Source: Symbiodinium kawagutii
Lineage: Eukaryota > Sar > Dinophyceae > Suessiales > Symbiodiniaceae
Length of the DNA: 64,000 nucleotides
Direction of reading: 5' to 3'
Assembly: GCA_009767595.1 (NCBI GenBank)
Contig: VSDK01013793.1
Coordinates: forward strand, 1-64,000
The notes below the pieces were generated by a model. That model ran no database searches and was not told where the DNA came from. It saw only the letters and a program-made list of their open reading frames with translations. The translations under genes were made by a program, and so were the position numbers. This document shows, in pieces, positions 1 to 8,834 of the stretch. How positions within the stretch are numbered: the first letter of the stretch is position 1; each line of letters begins with the position of its first letter.

Positions 1-339
1 GGTGGATCTGTGGTCACTGGTTTCTCTGCAGAGCGCACTTCGATTTCTCGCGGCATTGGTCGCTGGCTTCGCAGGTGCTTGCGTGGTGAGCCTCGAGGGT
101 CTTCAGGACGGGACCAAATTCCCCTACAAAGTAGGTATTATCTGGTTGCCAGGGATTGCAATTCGGTTGATCACAACCCCCCATTGCTGTTTGCCTCTTG
201 GACCGAAGCCAAAGTTCACTGCCTGGTGCGGGGGTCCCCTGACACACCTAGCGTCTACGTGGGCCTTCCTGCTCTCCAAGACGTGCGACTCGTTGCTGCA
301 GAGGCTGGCTTGATTGAGCCAGCTCTTCAGCGACATTGA
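1..339 (+). CDS. 5'-truncated ORF with RNase H1 hybrid-binding-like (Cauli_VI-like) segment
   Basis: The frame is open from the window edge to a TGA at 337-339. Residues around SRYYLVAR, FASWTEAK and GLPALQDVR follow the spacing of the small caulimovirus-VI/RNase H1 N-terminal fold (YY-V ... sW-EAk ... s-eA), which binds RNA:DNA hybrids. This is a weak motif match made by eye. The stop overlaps the ATG of the next ORF as TGATG (337-341), an arrangement that permits termination-reinitiation. It probably belongs to the retrotransposon and would be a nucleic-acid-binding leader of the gag region. The true start lies upstream of the window. It could instead be a chance open frame, because the region is GC-rich. 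Confidence 0.45.
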   Translation, partial: GGSVVTGFSAERTSISRGIGRWLRRCLRGEPRGSSGRDQIPLQSRYYLVARDCNSVDHNPPLLFASWTEAKVHCLVRGSPDTPSVYVGLPALQDVRLVAAEAGLIEPALQRH

Positions 340-1994
340 TGGCAGAAGAGGAAGAGGACGTGCCTGATTGCCCACCGCAGTCAGGCCCCAGGGACAACTT
401 CGTCGTCTCTGGCGAATACCTCAATTTTGAATATCAGGTTGGTACCTTTGTCAACAGCGACGGCGTGGCATTATGTTCAGTCATCGCAGTTGCCGAGTGC
501 GATGGAGCCGTGCTATGTGCTGTTCCAGAAGCTGCATGGGATCGAACCAAATCTCGAAGAGCCCTGCCACCAGACTTTTTGAGGAAGGGGGTCAGAGTGA
601 TGGTTGCTGCCAGCATCGACGAAGATCGAACTGCTCCGGAACCTCAACCTTCTTTTCGAGTTTGGGTGGGTATCTTAAAAGATGTGTACGAGCAACAGGT
701 CACCTACGAAGAGGAGTATCCAACCCATGGCTTTCCCGTCGACGAGCGCGGCCTGCTAAAGTTGCCCTATGCCCGAGCTCTCATCTCTGTTGCTCGAGAC
801 CACTTCGAGTTCCAAACTGCAGACAGTGGAGGCCTTGGCGGCGCGGTGTCACCTTTGCAGACTGCTGCTCGACTTGCAGCTTTGGAAGAAGAGCTGCAGC
901 GACTGCGAGCAGCCGCTCCTCGCCCTGGGTCAGATCCTCGACTTGGACAAGCTCCTCCAGCCCCAGCCTCAAGACCCAAGGCGCCCCCGGCAGAGGTGCC
1001 AGCAGGTTTAGATCCTGCCCTAGCCCGTCAAGCACTTCAAAGCGGCCTCTCCCCAGATGCACTAGGAGAACTTGCAACTCTGGTGAGAGGAGGCGAAGTT
1101 GGACGTGCTCGAAATCAGGCGGCGGTCAGAGCAGCTCGGCCGGTTCTGGTCGACTCAGAGGAGGAGGACTCAGCCGAAGAACTTCTTGCCGCTTCTGGAT
1201 CTCACAGCCCAGTAGAGTTAGCGGTGATCCAGCTGTCGAAGATCGTCAGCTCTATGAGCAAGGAGAAGAAAGTACAGCGGGACAAGACCATCGATGGCAT
1301 CCTAGACCGCGCCGAGTCTGGGTCGGGAAGCAGAGATCCCCTCCATTCCTCCAAGAGCAAAGCTGCAGCCCTGCGGACACTGCGAAGACTCTTGACGTCA
1401 AATCCAGAGCTCATCTACCAGTGCATCGAAGCCAACATGGAGCAGGACTGGAGCAACCAGGCGGCTATGCCCGGTGCCTCAGCATCCACCATCACCGCAC
1501 GGGGATGGTTGGAGCATCGTTCGAAGCTTCAAAACTACCAAGGCCCTGTAAGGGGCGCTTGGTTAGTCGCTGGTATTTGGGACGCACTGCGTCGCCAGAA
1601 TGTGAGCGAAGCAAGAGCGAGGTGCGCACTTGCAGTGGCTGCATGGGACCAGAATGCCATAGACAGAGGGGGATGGCTCGTCAGCAGCGAGCTCTGTTTA
1701 GAAGAGCCGCCGCCCTTCAGCAGTTTTGCGGCCCACCGTCCAATCGAACCCTGGGAGACCCCATGTACAAAACTAGTGGACGAAAGATGGTTGGAGATCA
1801 TATTAGCAAAGCTGAAAGATCTCAGCGACTACCAGGATCGGAGGCAAAAGCTGATGACAGGGAACCGCCGCTCCGAGGATGCCACCAACGACAAGGAGAC
1901 AAAGGAGACTACAAAAGATCCCAAGCCGAAAAAGCCGAAGGGGAAGGGAAAGCAGAAAGGGGAGGAGGCAGAGAAGCCTCAAGCAGCGCAGTGA
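339..1994 (+). CDS. gag-like structural protein of the DIRS-like element
   Basis: A protein of about 551 residues from the ATG at 339; an in-frame TTG at 336 is less likely. The N-terminal third is globular with no family I recognise. It is followed by a short coiled coil (LAALEEELQRLRAA, about residues 180-193), a Pro/Ala-rich linker, an acidic patch (DSEEEDSAEE), and a conserved-looking core from about residue 340 to 490 (ELIYQCIEANM, TARGWLEHRSKLQNY, AWLVAGIWDAL, EARARCALAVAAWDQ). The C-terminus is very Lys-rich (KPKKPKGKGKQKG), suited to nucleic-acid binding in place of zinc knuckles. I recall similar core segments in many dinoflagellate predicted proteins. It precedes and overlaps the pol frame, and a slippery heptamer lies 40 nt before its stop. 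The gag role is inferred from position and composition. Confidence 0.7.
   Translation: MAEEEEDVPDCPPQSGPRDNFVVSGEYLNFEYQVGTFVNSDGVALCSVIAVAECDGAVLCAVPEAAWDRTKSRRALPPDFLRKGVRVMVAASIDEDRTAPEPQPSFRVWVGILKDVYEQQVTYEEEYPTHGFPVDERGLLKLPYARALISVARDHFEFQTADSGGLGGAVSPLQTAARLAALEEELQRLRAAAPRPGSDPRLGQAPPAPASRPKAPPAEVPAGLDPALARQALQSGLSPDALGELATLVRGGEVGRARNQAAVRAARPVLVDSEEEDSAEELLAASGSHSPVELAVIQLSKIVSSMSKEKKVQRDKTIDGILDRAESGSGSRDPLHSSKSKAAALRTLRRLLTSNPELIYQCIEANMEQDWSNQAAMPGASASTITARGWLEHRSKLQNYQGPVRGAWLVAGIWDALRRQNVSEARARCALAVAAWDQNAIDRGGWLVSSELCLEEPPPFSSFAAHRPIEPWETPCTKLVDERWLEIILAKLKDLSDYQDRRQKLMTGNRRSEDATNDKETKETTKDPKPKKPKGKGKQKGEEAEKPQAAQ
1946..1952 (+). other. candidate -1 ribosomal frameshift heptamer (G GGA AAG)
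   Basis: GGGAAAG sits in the gag frame as G|GGA|AAG, the X XXY YYZ phase required for simultaneous -1 slippage. The pol frame is exactly the -1 frame and is open here. It lies 40 nt before the gag stop at 1992-1994. I did not model the downstream structure. Confidence 0.35.
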
Positions 1995-2083
1995 CTGAGA
2001 TTGCCAATTCGGCCACGAACGTGGTCTTGCATGTTCCAGGTGCGAAGGCGCCTGTGTGCAGCATTTTGAGGTTGTGGAGCTCT

Positions 2084-5000
2084 ATGAACCGCTGGATTCT
2101 TCGCAGTGCGGGGCCTTTCACATCCTTTTTGCGTTCTTTTTTAAGCCGACCCGCATCCAAATGGGATGCGACAGCTATGCCAACTTGGCCGATGCCTCCT
2201 CCATACCCGAAGTGGTTTCTCCAGGGGAATGCAGTGGCTGCTGGAAGCCGAGGCTATGTACACATGTGTAGGCAGAAAGCCGTGAACCTTGTGGTGCTCA
2301 TGCTGAACTGGCTTCACCTCAATAGACCTGACCATGCTGCTGAGGTACCGCCTTTGCATTCCGTGCTGACGAGGCGCCAATGGAGTGTGGTTAGGCGGTT
2401 GGAAAGGCAGCTGTCTGACTTGGAGAAAGGAGGGGCCGTTGGACCGGAACAGATGGGTCGAACAGCGGCTAAGATGGAAAGCTTGGACTCCGCAATGGAG
2501 AAATTGCATGAAGATGCTCGCCAACTTCTGCCTGAGGCCTACCGAAAACCTGGCTTCGCTGCGTTGGGTGAGCAGTACAGTTTTTTCAATAAGAGGTCTG
2601 CTACGGCCGCCGGTGTGGTTGTGGGCAAAGTGAAATTGGGCAACATGATGATGGCTAAAGAGGTTGAGAGCGAAAGACTTTCAGTACCCTTAGAACCTCC
2701 TGAATTCCGCCCTGAAGAACTTTTTACTGGTTTGCATAGAGAAGTTTTTGTAGACCCTATGCTGCATGCCCGTAACCCTGAGCTGGCCCTAGTGACACCT
2801 CCGCGAGTACAGCTCCATGCATCGCGAAAGCAAGCATTTGAGCTTCTTCATTTTTTGGATCGCTGCCAGCGCCTCACCTTGGCACCTGCAGGAAAAGTTC
2901 GAGAAGGGTTTTGCTGCGGTGCATTTTGTCTAGTGAAGGATCAGCACAAAGACCGACTTATCCTTGATGCAAGACCGCCGAATTCTTTAGAAGATCCTTT
3001 GGCAGAGTGGGTGAAGACGTTGGGCAGTATTTCAGCTCTGGTTCAATTGGAATTAGCGCCTGGTCACAACCTATATATGTCTGGTACTGATTTGGTTGAC
3101 TACTACTACTGTTACAAAGTATCACAGCAGCGAAGCTTCCGGAATGCACTTGCGTTTCCTCTCACAGCACATCAAGCAGCGGCATTTTCATGTTTCAAGA
3201 TCACGCAGGACACAGCAGACAAGTACTACCCTTGTTTATCCACTTTGGCGATGGGTGACAATCAAGCAGTTGAACTGGGTCAATGTGCACATGTTCAGAT
3301 GGGACTCATTTCAGGAGCATTTCAAGCTTCACAACTGCTGACTGTTCACGGCCGCGCTCCGCGGGGTAATGTCGCCTGCGGTGTGGTGATCGATGATGTG
3401 CTGATCTGCGAGCAGTTGCCTGAGGCTGCCGCTGAGGAGTACACTGAAGGGGAAGCAAGGCTGGACAAGCTTTGTGAGGAATATCTGCAACGAGGTGTCA
3501 AACCTCATCCCAGGAAAACCTTTCGCAAGGTTCCAGTTACAGAGTGCTGGGGGGCATCCATAGACGGAATTTCAGGACTGGTCCGAGCGGCTCCGAAGCG
3601 TCTCATTCCAGTCATGTGGATCACCAGCCGTATAGCTTTGTTGGGCTTCGCTTCGGTTGGACTCCTACAAGTCATAGCCGGATCATGGATTTCTATACTG
3701 CAGGTTCGGCGGAGAATGCTTTGTCTGCTGGACTATGTGTACCTTGCTCAACAAGGACGCGAACAAGATGACCTTGTGCGACTCAGCCCAGAGCTCATTT
3801 CAGAGCTGTGGAGTTTGGTGGCTTTGGGTCCTGTTGCAGTAGCTGACCTGCGAGCGGAAACTCACCCTGAGATTTTCTTGTCGGATGCTTCGGAAGAGTT
3901 CACCGCTTCTGTGAAGACAAAGGCCACCCAAGTGTTTTGCCGTGAACTTCAAAGACATTGTCTGGCCAGAGGAGTGTGGTCAAAACTCCTGTCGCCGTGG
4001 AAAAGCTGGCTTCGAAGCAAGGAGCAGTTGGCGGCGGAGGATGAGCTTCCGGAGGGAGTTCCTTTGGTGAGCCACCCCCTTTGGCTGGAGATTGCTGAAA
4101 CTATGCCTTTCCAGCATCATCACAAGAAGCAGGTGCGGAGTCGAAAACACATCAACATTCTGGAGCTTCAAAGCATTCTGGAAGCTGAAGCAAAGGTTGC
4201 GGAGAAGAAGCCCAGCTGCCGTTACGTTTTAGCTTCAGATAGTCAGGTAGCTTTAGCTGTGATCACCAAAGGCCGTAGCAGTAGTCCAAGTTTAAACACC
4301 CTCCTTCGAAGAAGCCTGGCCACAGTTTTAGGTTTCGGAGTGTATGGCTATTATGGATATGTGCCATCTCTCGCAAATTGTGCAGACGATCCCACCAGAT
4401 TTGTAGAGCTGAGAAAACCAACGAGGAAGTCTGCTTTCGATCTAGATGCGTGCATGGTAGGAGATTTTCGTAGCTTAGATCTGTGGCTCGAAGGATTGGG
4501 GTTTTCTGTAGATCAAGTCACTGATTTGCCAGTTGCAGAGCAGAAGAAGCTTGAGGTTGAGCAGCTTCAAAGAGGCTTGCTTGCCCCATTGCGCCGTGTA
4601 CAGAAACCGGAGCGGCTCGCGAAATTTGACGCTAGCTGTAGCAAAGATGTTTCACCACCTGTGAAATGTTTGGAAGAAACGACAAGAGAGCAAGAGCCTG
4701 AAGGCCAAACAAAATTTGAACAAAAGAGGCCAGAAGAACATCCTGAGAGACAACAGAAGTCGAGGCCCATCAAAGCTGTATCATCTGCTTCAGATCCGGT
4801 AGCTCCTCCGGACAGGGTTCCCGGTTCCCAGGTTCAGTTGGGTTCGACCGGCCCCACAAGGGCCCCCCGCCGGCGGCGTAAGCGTTGCAGCCATGGGACC
4901 GCTGAAAACCAGCAGTTACCTGAACTGGCAGCTGCCGTGAGCGCTGAGCTGAGCCTTTTTCCTGCAGCACAATTCTTGCTCCCTGGAGGCGGCCGAAGCA

Positions 5001-6754
5001 AAGATGTTTTTTCTCCGAAGCGGCAAGGCTTTTTGGATCTCTACTCGGGCAAGGCTGGAGTGGCAAAGAAACTTTGTAAGAAGTATAAAACATGGGTCCT
5101 CACGTTTGATTTTTGTCATGGGGATAACCAAAACCTCCTGGATGAAAAGCTGCAAACCAAGTTGTTGAAGTTGATGCATGCTGGCGCTTTTTGGGGAGTC
5201 GGAGCTGCACCGGAGTGCTCGAGCTTTTCGAGAGCTGTGAGTCCTCCTGTGCGTGATCGACTTCATCCGGAAGGACTGCCGGATATTTCACAACACATGC
5301 AGAAGAAGGTGTTTCAAGGTAATCAACATGGCAAGTTTGTTTTGCTGGTTCTGCAAGCTGCGATAACCTGCTCTATGTGCTACTGGGTTGAGAATCCTGA
5401 TGGGAGTTTCCTCTGGTTACAGCCGAATTGGTTGAAGAGTGGGTTGGCGACTTTTCAGCAGAGCTATAGGTTTGATATGTGTCGACATGGCACACCTTGG
5501 CGTAAGCGCACCAGAATCTGCACCAACACTTGCTTGCGCGGGGTTCGGCAGCTATGTGCTGGCGGACATAGTCATCGTCAGCTCCGAGGACGCAGTGCTG
5601 CGCATGGCATGTGTTGGACAAAAGTAGCTCAAGAATATCCAGGGCGACTTTGTGCCATCCTGGCACACAGTCTGGCTTCCTTTGCGGGTCTCAGTGGGAT
5701 CCCTCGACGCTTCCGCCTGGACATTGCTGCTTGTGCTCATTGTGAAGCTTCGCGCATTGGCGAAGCCTCCAACCCTGGGCCTCCGAAGACAGCAGCTCGT
5801 CAGAGGCGGAATGTGAGTGACCTCCTCGATGCCCCCATGTTGGATGCTGGAACCTTGATCATTCAGGACCGTACCTACTCAAAGTTTCTGCAATGGTTGC
5901 ATGGTAAGGTGAGCCCTGAAACAGCAGAGCAGGTTTTCCTCTGCCCTTCCCTGGGTGCAGAGATTCTGCGTGTGTATGGCCTTGAATGCTATCAGGCTGG
6001 AGAACCTCTTTATGAACTTCGCCACCTGCTAGTTTTTCTGCAACACCAGCATCCGCTGTTAAAACCTGTATTAGGACCTGCTTGGGATATCATCTCTCGA
6101 TGGGAAGAAGTCAAACCTGTGCAACACCGCACACCCTTGCCGGAGATTCTGTTCAGAGCCATGTTCAGTGTCGCCATGTTTTTGGGCTGGAGGAGATGGG
6201 CAGCTACCCTCTTGCTGGGCTACGAAGGGATCGCTCGGATTGGCGAGGTTCTAGCAGCAATCCGTCGTGATCTTGTGTTGCCTGCTGATATGTTTGAAGG
6301 TGAGCAAGATAGCCTTTTTCTCAAGATCCGAAAGCCAAAGAGCAAACGCAGAGGCAAAGGTCGTGTCCAGCACCTCAAAGTTCAGAATCCTGCTGCGGTT
6401 GCTTTTTTGGATCGCATTTTTGGACCTTTAGACAGCTTCCTTGCACTTTACCCCCACTCTGCTGCTCACTTCAGAACTCGTTGGGAAAAGATCTTGAACT
6501 GCCTCCGAGTCCCGAAATCCTTGCGACCTACACCAGCTAGCATACGTGGCGGTGGAGCGATTCTTGCCTACAGACGAGGCGAAGGCATCCCCAGCATCTT
6601 GTGGCGCATGCGCCTCGTCTCTCAAGTGACGCTTGAAAGCTACCTGCAGGAACTAGCAGCAGACAGTTTCCTTGTCGATCTTCCGGAAGCTACAAAGCAT
6701 AGAATTCGTTTTTCCTCTGAGTTTTTTACAGTTGCGCTAGCTTCACCTGGATAG
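2084..6754 (+). CDS. pol polyprotein: RT, RNase H, C5-methyltransferase-like domain, tyrosine recombinase
   Basis: About 1556 residues from the first ATG after the gag stop. The frame is open from 473, but before about 1990 it only shadows gag. RT: motif A GTDLVDYYY (about 3085-3110) and catalytic VIDD at 3386-3397. RNase H: FLSDAS (about 3875), ILELQS (about 4157), ASDSQ (about 4231) and NCADDPTR (about 4378), giving the D-E-D set plus the N-AD-psR tail typical of DIRS RNase H. A basic Pro/Glu-rich linker precedes a SAM-fold start FLDLYSGKAG (about 5033), APECSSFS (about 5207, like the PC loop of C5 methyltransferases) and VENPDG (about 5390). The GEASNPGP motif follows. Recombinase: ARIGEV with Arg at 6236-6238, SIRGGGA with Arg at 6545-6547, and TLESYLQE with Tyr at 6641-6643. 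The His of the usual HxxR box is Ala here (PASIR). The product would copy and integrate the element. The methyltransferase-like Cys loop is altered (PEC for PC), so activity is uncertain. Confidence 0.85.
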   Translation: MNRWILRSAGPFTSFLRSFLSRPASKWDATAMPTWPMPPPYPKWFLQGNAVAAGSRGYVHMCRQKAVNLVVLMLNWLHLNRPDHAAEVPPLHSVLTRRQWSVVRRLERQLSDLEKGGAVGPEQMGRTAAKMESLDSAMEKLHEDARQLLPEAYRKPGFAALGEQYSFFNKRSATAAGVVVGKVKLGNMMMAKEVESERLSVPLEPPEFRPEELFTGLHREVFVDPMLHARNPELALVTPPRVQLHASRKQAFELLHFLDRCQRLTLAPAGKVREGFCCGAFCLVKDQHKDRLILDARPPNSLEDPLAEWVKTLGSISALVQLELAPGHNLYMSGTDLVDYYYCYKVSQQRSFRNALAFPLTAHQAAAFSCFKITQDTADKYYPCLSTLAMGDNQAVELGQCAHVQMGLISGAFQASQLLTVHGRAPRGNVACGVVIDDVLICEQLPEAAAEEYTEGEARLDKLCEEYLQRGVKPHPRKTFRKVPVTECWGASIDGISGLVRAAPKRLIPVMWITSRIALLGFASVGLLQVIAGSWISILQVRRRMLCLLDYVYLAQQGREQDDLVRLSPELISELWSLVALGPVAVADLRAETHPEIFLSDASEEFTASVKTKATQVFCRELQRHCLARGVWSKLLSPWKSWLRSKEQLAAEDELPEGVPLVSHPLWLEIAETMPFQHHHKKQVRSRKHINILELQSILEAEAKVAEKKPSCRYVLASDSQVALAVITKGRSSSPSLNTLLRRSLATVLGFGVYGYYGYVPSLANCADDPTRFVELRKPTRKSAFDLDACMVGDFRSLDLWLEGLGFSVDQVTDLPVAEQKKLEVEQLQRGLLAPLRRVQKPERLAKFDASCSKDVSPPVKCLEETTREQEPEGQTKFEQKRPEEHPERQQKSRPIKAVSSASDPVAPPDRVPGSQVQLGSTGPTRAPRRRRKRCSHGTAENQQLPELAAAVSAELSLFPAAQFLLPGGGRSKDVFSPKRQGFLDLYSGKAGVAKKLCKKYKTWVLTFDFCHGDNQNLLDEKLQTKLLKLMHAGAFWGVGAAPECSSFSRAVSPPVRDRLHPEGLPDISQHMQKKVFQGNQHGKFVLLVLQAAITCSMCYWVENPDGSFLWLQPNWLKSGLATFQQSYRFDMCRHGTPWRKRTRICTNTCLRGVRQLCAGGHSHRQLRGRSAAHGMCWTKVAQEYPGRLCAILAHSLASFAGLSGIPRRFRLDIAACAHCEASRIGEASNPGPPKTAARQRRNVSDLLDAPMLDAGTLIIQDRTYSKFLQWLHGKVSPETAEQVFLCPSLGAEILRVYGLECYQAGEPLYELRHLLVFLQHQHPLLKPVLGPAWDIISRWEEVKPVQHRTPLPEILFRAMFSVAMFLGWRRWAATLLLGYEGIARIGEVLAAIRRDLVLPADMFEGEQDSLFLKIRKPKSKRRGKGRVQHLKVQNPAAVAFLDRIFGPLDSFLALYPHSAAHFRTRWEKILNCLRVPKSLRPTPASIRGGGAILAYRRGEGIPSILWRMRLVSQVTLESYLQELAADSFLVDLPEATKHRIRFSSEFFTVALASPG
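5753..5785 (+). other. 2A-like motif (RIGEASNPGPP) between methyltransferase and recombinase domains
   Basis: The NPGP core is at 5771-5782, in frame between the methyltransferase-like and recombinase domains. Viral 2A peptides end D(V/I)ExNPG|P and make the ribosome skip the last Gly-Pro bond. Here the residues before NPGP are G-E-A-S, so the canonical D and E positions are not kept. Separation of the recombinase by skipping is an inference. Confidence 0.5.
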
Positions 6755-6803
6755 CTTCCAACCCGGTATGCACGTACTTTAGGTGACGGCCTGTTAAGAT
6801 ATG

Positions 6804-6963
6804 GATATGCCACTGCTGCTTTCTATCCTTCTCCATCTCATGTTTTCCGCTCGAACTTTTAAGAGATGTGAGTGCGCAAGGACTGCAGCAGCGGGAGGAA
6901 CGTTCCATTCACTTAGCAAGTGCTTTGAGCGCAAAACCAGTGGAGTTGCAAGCTTTGTGCATG
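6804..6963 (+). repeat. right-end direct repeat copy B1 (160 bp)
   Basis: Begins 50 bp after the pol stop, with GATATGCCACTGCTGC, and ends in GCTTTGTGCATG. It is repeated without visible differences at 7029-7188, an offset of 225 bp. In PAT-like DIRS elements this would be B1. Confidence 0.92.
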
Positions 6964-7028
6964 TCCTGGCATGCAAATGAGCGGTTGGCAACTCTCTAGC
7001 AATTTCGGGCCCTGTGCCCCCCCTCCCT
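6964..7028 (+). repeat. 65-bp spacer between the 160-bp repeats, predicted A2 of a split direct repeat
   Basis: Starts TCCTGGCATGCAAATGAGCG and is GC-richer than the sequence to the right. If the element is PAT-like, an identical 65-bp A1 sequence should mark its left end upstream of this window. No match is visible at 1-338. Confidence 0.5.
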
Positions 7029-7188
7029 GATATGCCACTGCTGCTTTCTATCCTTCTCCATCTCATGTTTTCCGCTCGAACTTTTAAGAGATGTGAGTGC
7101 GCAAGGACTGCAGCAGCGGGAGGAACGTTCCATTCACTTAGCAAGTGCTTTGAGCGCAAAACCAGTGGAGTTGCAAGCTTTGTGCATG
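7029..7188 (+). repeat. right-end direct repeat copy B2 (160 bp)
   Basis: Second copy of the 160-bp repeat. Base composition drops sharply right after it (TATTTTTTATCATTT...), so 7188 is the likely right boundary of the retroelement. Confidence 0.9.
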
Positions 7189-7415
7189 ATTATTTTTTAT
7201 CATTTAAGCCGTCGTCAATGTCAAAACAATTTTGAAAGTAAGTTGTTGTTCTTTTTAAAAATGCCTATGTCTCCATTGCCAGTTAGACTTTTTTTATCAC
7301 CCCAGTTCAAAATATCATCGTTTAGTTCATTACGGAAAAGCATTTCTTCGTGGTGATGTTTGCCACTTGTGCCAAAGGTTACGGATTTAACACAGTATTT
7401 GAGTCATATTCGGTT

Positions 7416-8100
7416 TTATTTGTAATGTTGATACAAGTTTTCTTGGATTGAATCCATTGTGGTAATTCTATGAAACTGTTTACTCTTGTTGGGCCAAATG
7501 TGTCGTGGTGAACGGTTATTGGTCAAATTCTTCTTACCTCTTGCGGGAGATGATGAGCCTTCCAAATTTTGCATTTGCAATCGGATTTGAATAACACTAT
7601 CTTCCAACGTTTGTGTTAGTCCATCTTCATTGCGAATTGGGTGATATGTTGGTGGTAAAGCATCTACAAATTTTCCACTTTGTAATTCATTTCCTCCATC
7701 ATCATATCCAGGGTTTTCAAATAATTTTTCCGTTCTCATGTTGATTTCTATGTTTCCATTATTGTTTCAAAGTTCTGATACACGCTGCTTTTGGTGGCCA
7801 ATCATTTCTAATTTCATTTTTCGTTGAAAGTGTTTGTTTCCTAAACACATTGAATGAACAAATCTTGCAATAGGTGATTGAGGACTTTTGATCTTATTTT
7901 TTTTGGTTGCGTGTTGGTTTATTAATTGTGTGCCCCTTGCTCTCCTTACAACATCCGTTGTTGTTTTCATACCATAATTTTTGTATTCATTGGGTGTATT
8001 TACTGATAGTGATTTTTTTGTTAAAACATTTCATGTGGGTTTGTCTTGGTTGTATCTGAATTTCTGGTTGTCTGTGATTAATTATGGATTTCAATTGTTT
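7416..8100 (-). pseudogene. decayed low-GC coding remnant with internal stops
   Basis: One minus-strand frame reads as protein-like sequence from about 8055 to 7416 but crosses two TGA codons, one between 7740 and 7769 and one near 8035. The stretch upstream of 7970 reads equally well in a neighbouring frame. Segments such as RRARGTQLINQHATKKNK and FENPGYDDGGNELQSGK look like real protein, yet I recognise no family. Base and codon use are far more AT-rich than any gene in the window. It may be an old insertion of foreign, for example viral or bacterial, DNA; this is an inference. Confidence 0.35.
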
Positions 8101-8277
8101 CTTCCTTTTCGTGGTTTTTTTGCTCATTTTTTACCCAGTATATAGCGTACTGTTTTTCATCATTTAATAGTATTTGGTTGATTTACCTACTTTATCCCCC
8201 AGGAGTTTTTGCGGGAATGTGTTTTAATCATAAAATATTTTTTTAAAGAATCGTTATTCAAGTAAATTAGTAGGATG

Positions 8278-8834
8278 GATTGCGTGAAGGATTTTCCTGC
8301 TGAGTTGTTTGATAAAACAGGAGGCCCTAGATATTTGAAAATTCAATATTGACATGTCGAAACAGTAAAGGGAATACAAAACAAATACAAAATGTCAAGA
8401 CCCGGTCCTCAAATAGCAAAACGGTTGAAACCAAGAAAACAGATATACTCAATTGAATATTGTATTATGAGAGAGGGAATGCCATTGGTTCGGGATTTAT
8501 CGAAGACATAATAACAGAAGAAGCAAACGGCCGATATCTTTTGAATAAGCAAAAAATGTTGATGTAAATTGTAGAGTTAAATTTGATGTTGAATTTCAAT
8601 TAATCGCAAAAGTCGCAGAAAAGGAACATGGAGAAAATGAATTTAGTTGTAAAGATATTTATTTTTTTGCATGGCCTTGATGAATATGTAGATAAAGATG
8701 ATATAGACGATCTATTAGATAAAGCAGTTGAAGAAAGACAGGAAAATAAAAATGAAGACAGTGATAAAGATAGTGCAATAAGAACACAAACCTTTCATGT
8801 TCAATTAATATATTTTTCAGACATTTGCCACTAA
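8278..8834 (+). pseudogene. decayed low-GC coding remnant, plus strand
   Basis: Several short frames look coding but are broken. VNCRVKFDVEFQLIAKVAEK and the segment after it read up to two TGA codons at about 8680. The next frame then continues as LDEYVDKDDIDDLLDKAVEE to 8834. The frame changes and stops fit a decayed gene in the same AT-rich island as the minus-strand remnant. No family is recognised, and AT-rich chance ORFs remain possible. Confidence 0.3.

Larger units (their letters stand above)
1..7188 (+). mobile_element. DIRS/PAT-like tyrosine-recombinase retrotransposon, left end outside window
   Basis: The block holds, in order, an RNase H1-binding-like ORF fragment, a gag-like ORF, a pol ORF with reverse transcriptase, RNase H, a methyltransferase-like domain and a tyrosine recombinase, and then two 160-bp direct repeats separated by 65 bp. 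RT plus RNase H plus methyltransferase plus tyrosine recombinase is the DIRS-order layout. DIRS-type elements integrate through a circular intermediate and have no DDE integrase. The tail B1(6804-6963)-A2(6964-7028)-B2(7029-7188) matches the split direct repeats of PAT-like elements. In that scheme the A1 partner of the 65-bp spacer should lie left of base 1; I found no copy of it in bases 1-338. Both main ORFs are uninterrupted, so the copy looks young. The assignment to this order is inferred from domain order and repeats. Confidence 0.82.

Noticed and set aside
473..1990. N-terminal 500 codons of the long pol frame as protein
   Set aside because: They overlap the gag-like ORF in another frame and read as an Arg/Ser/Cys-rich shadow. 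The openness comes from GC-rich gag codons.
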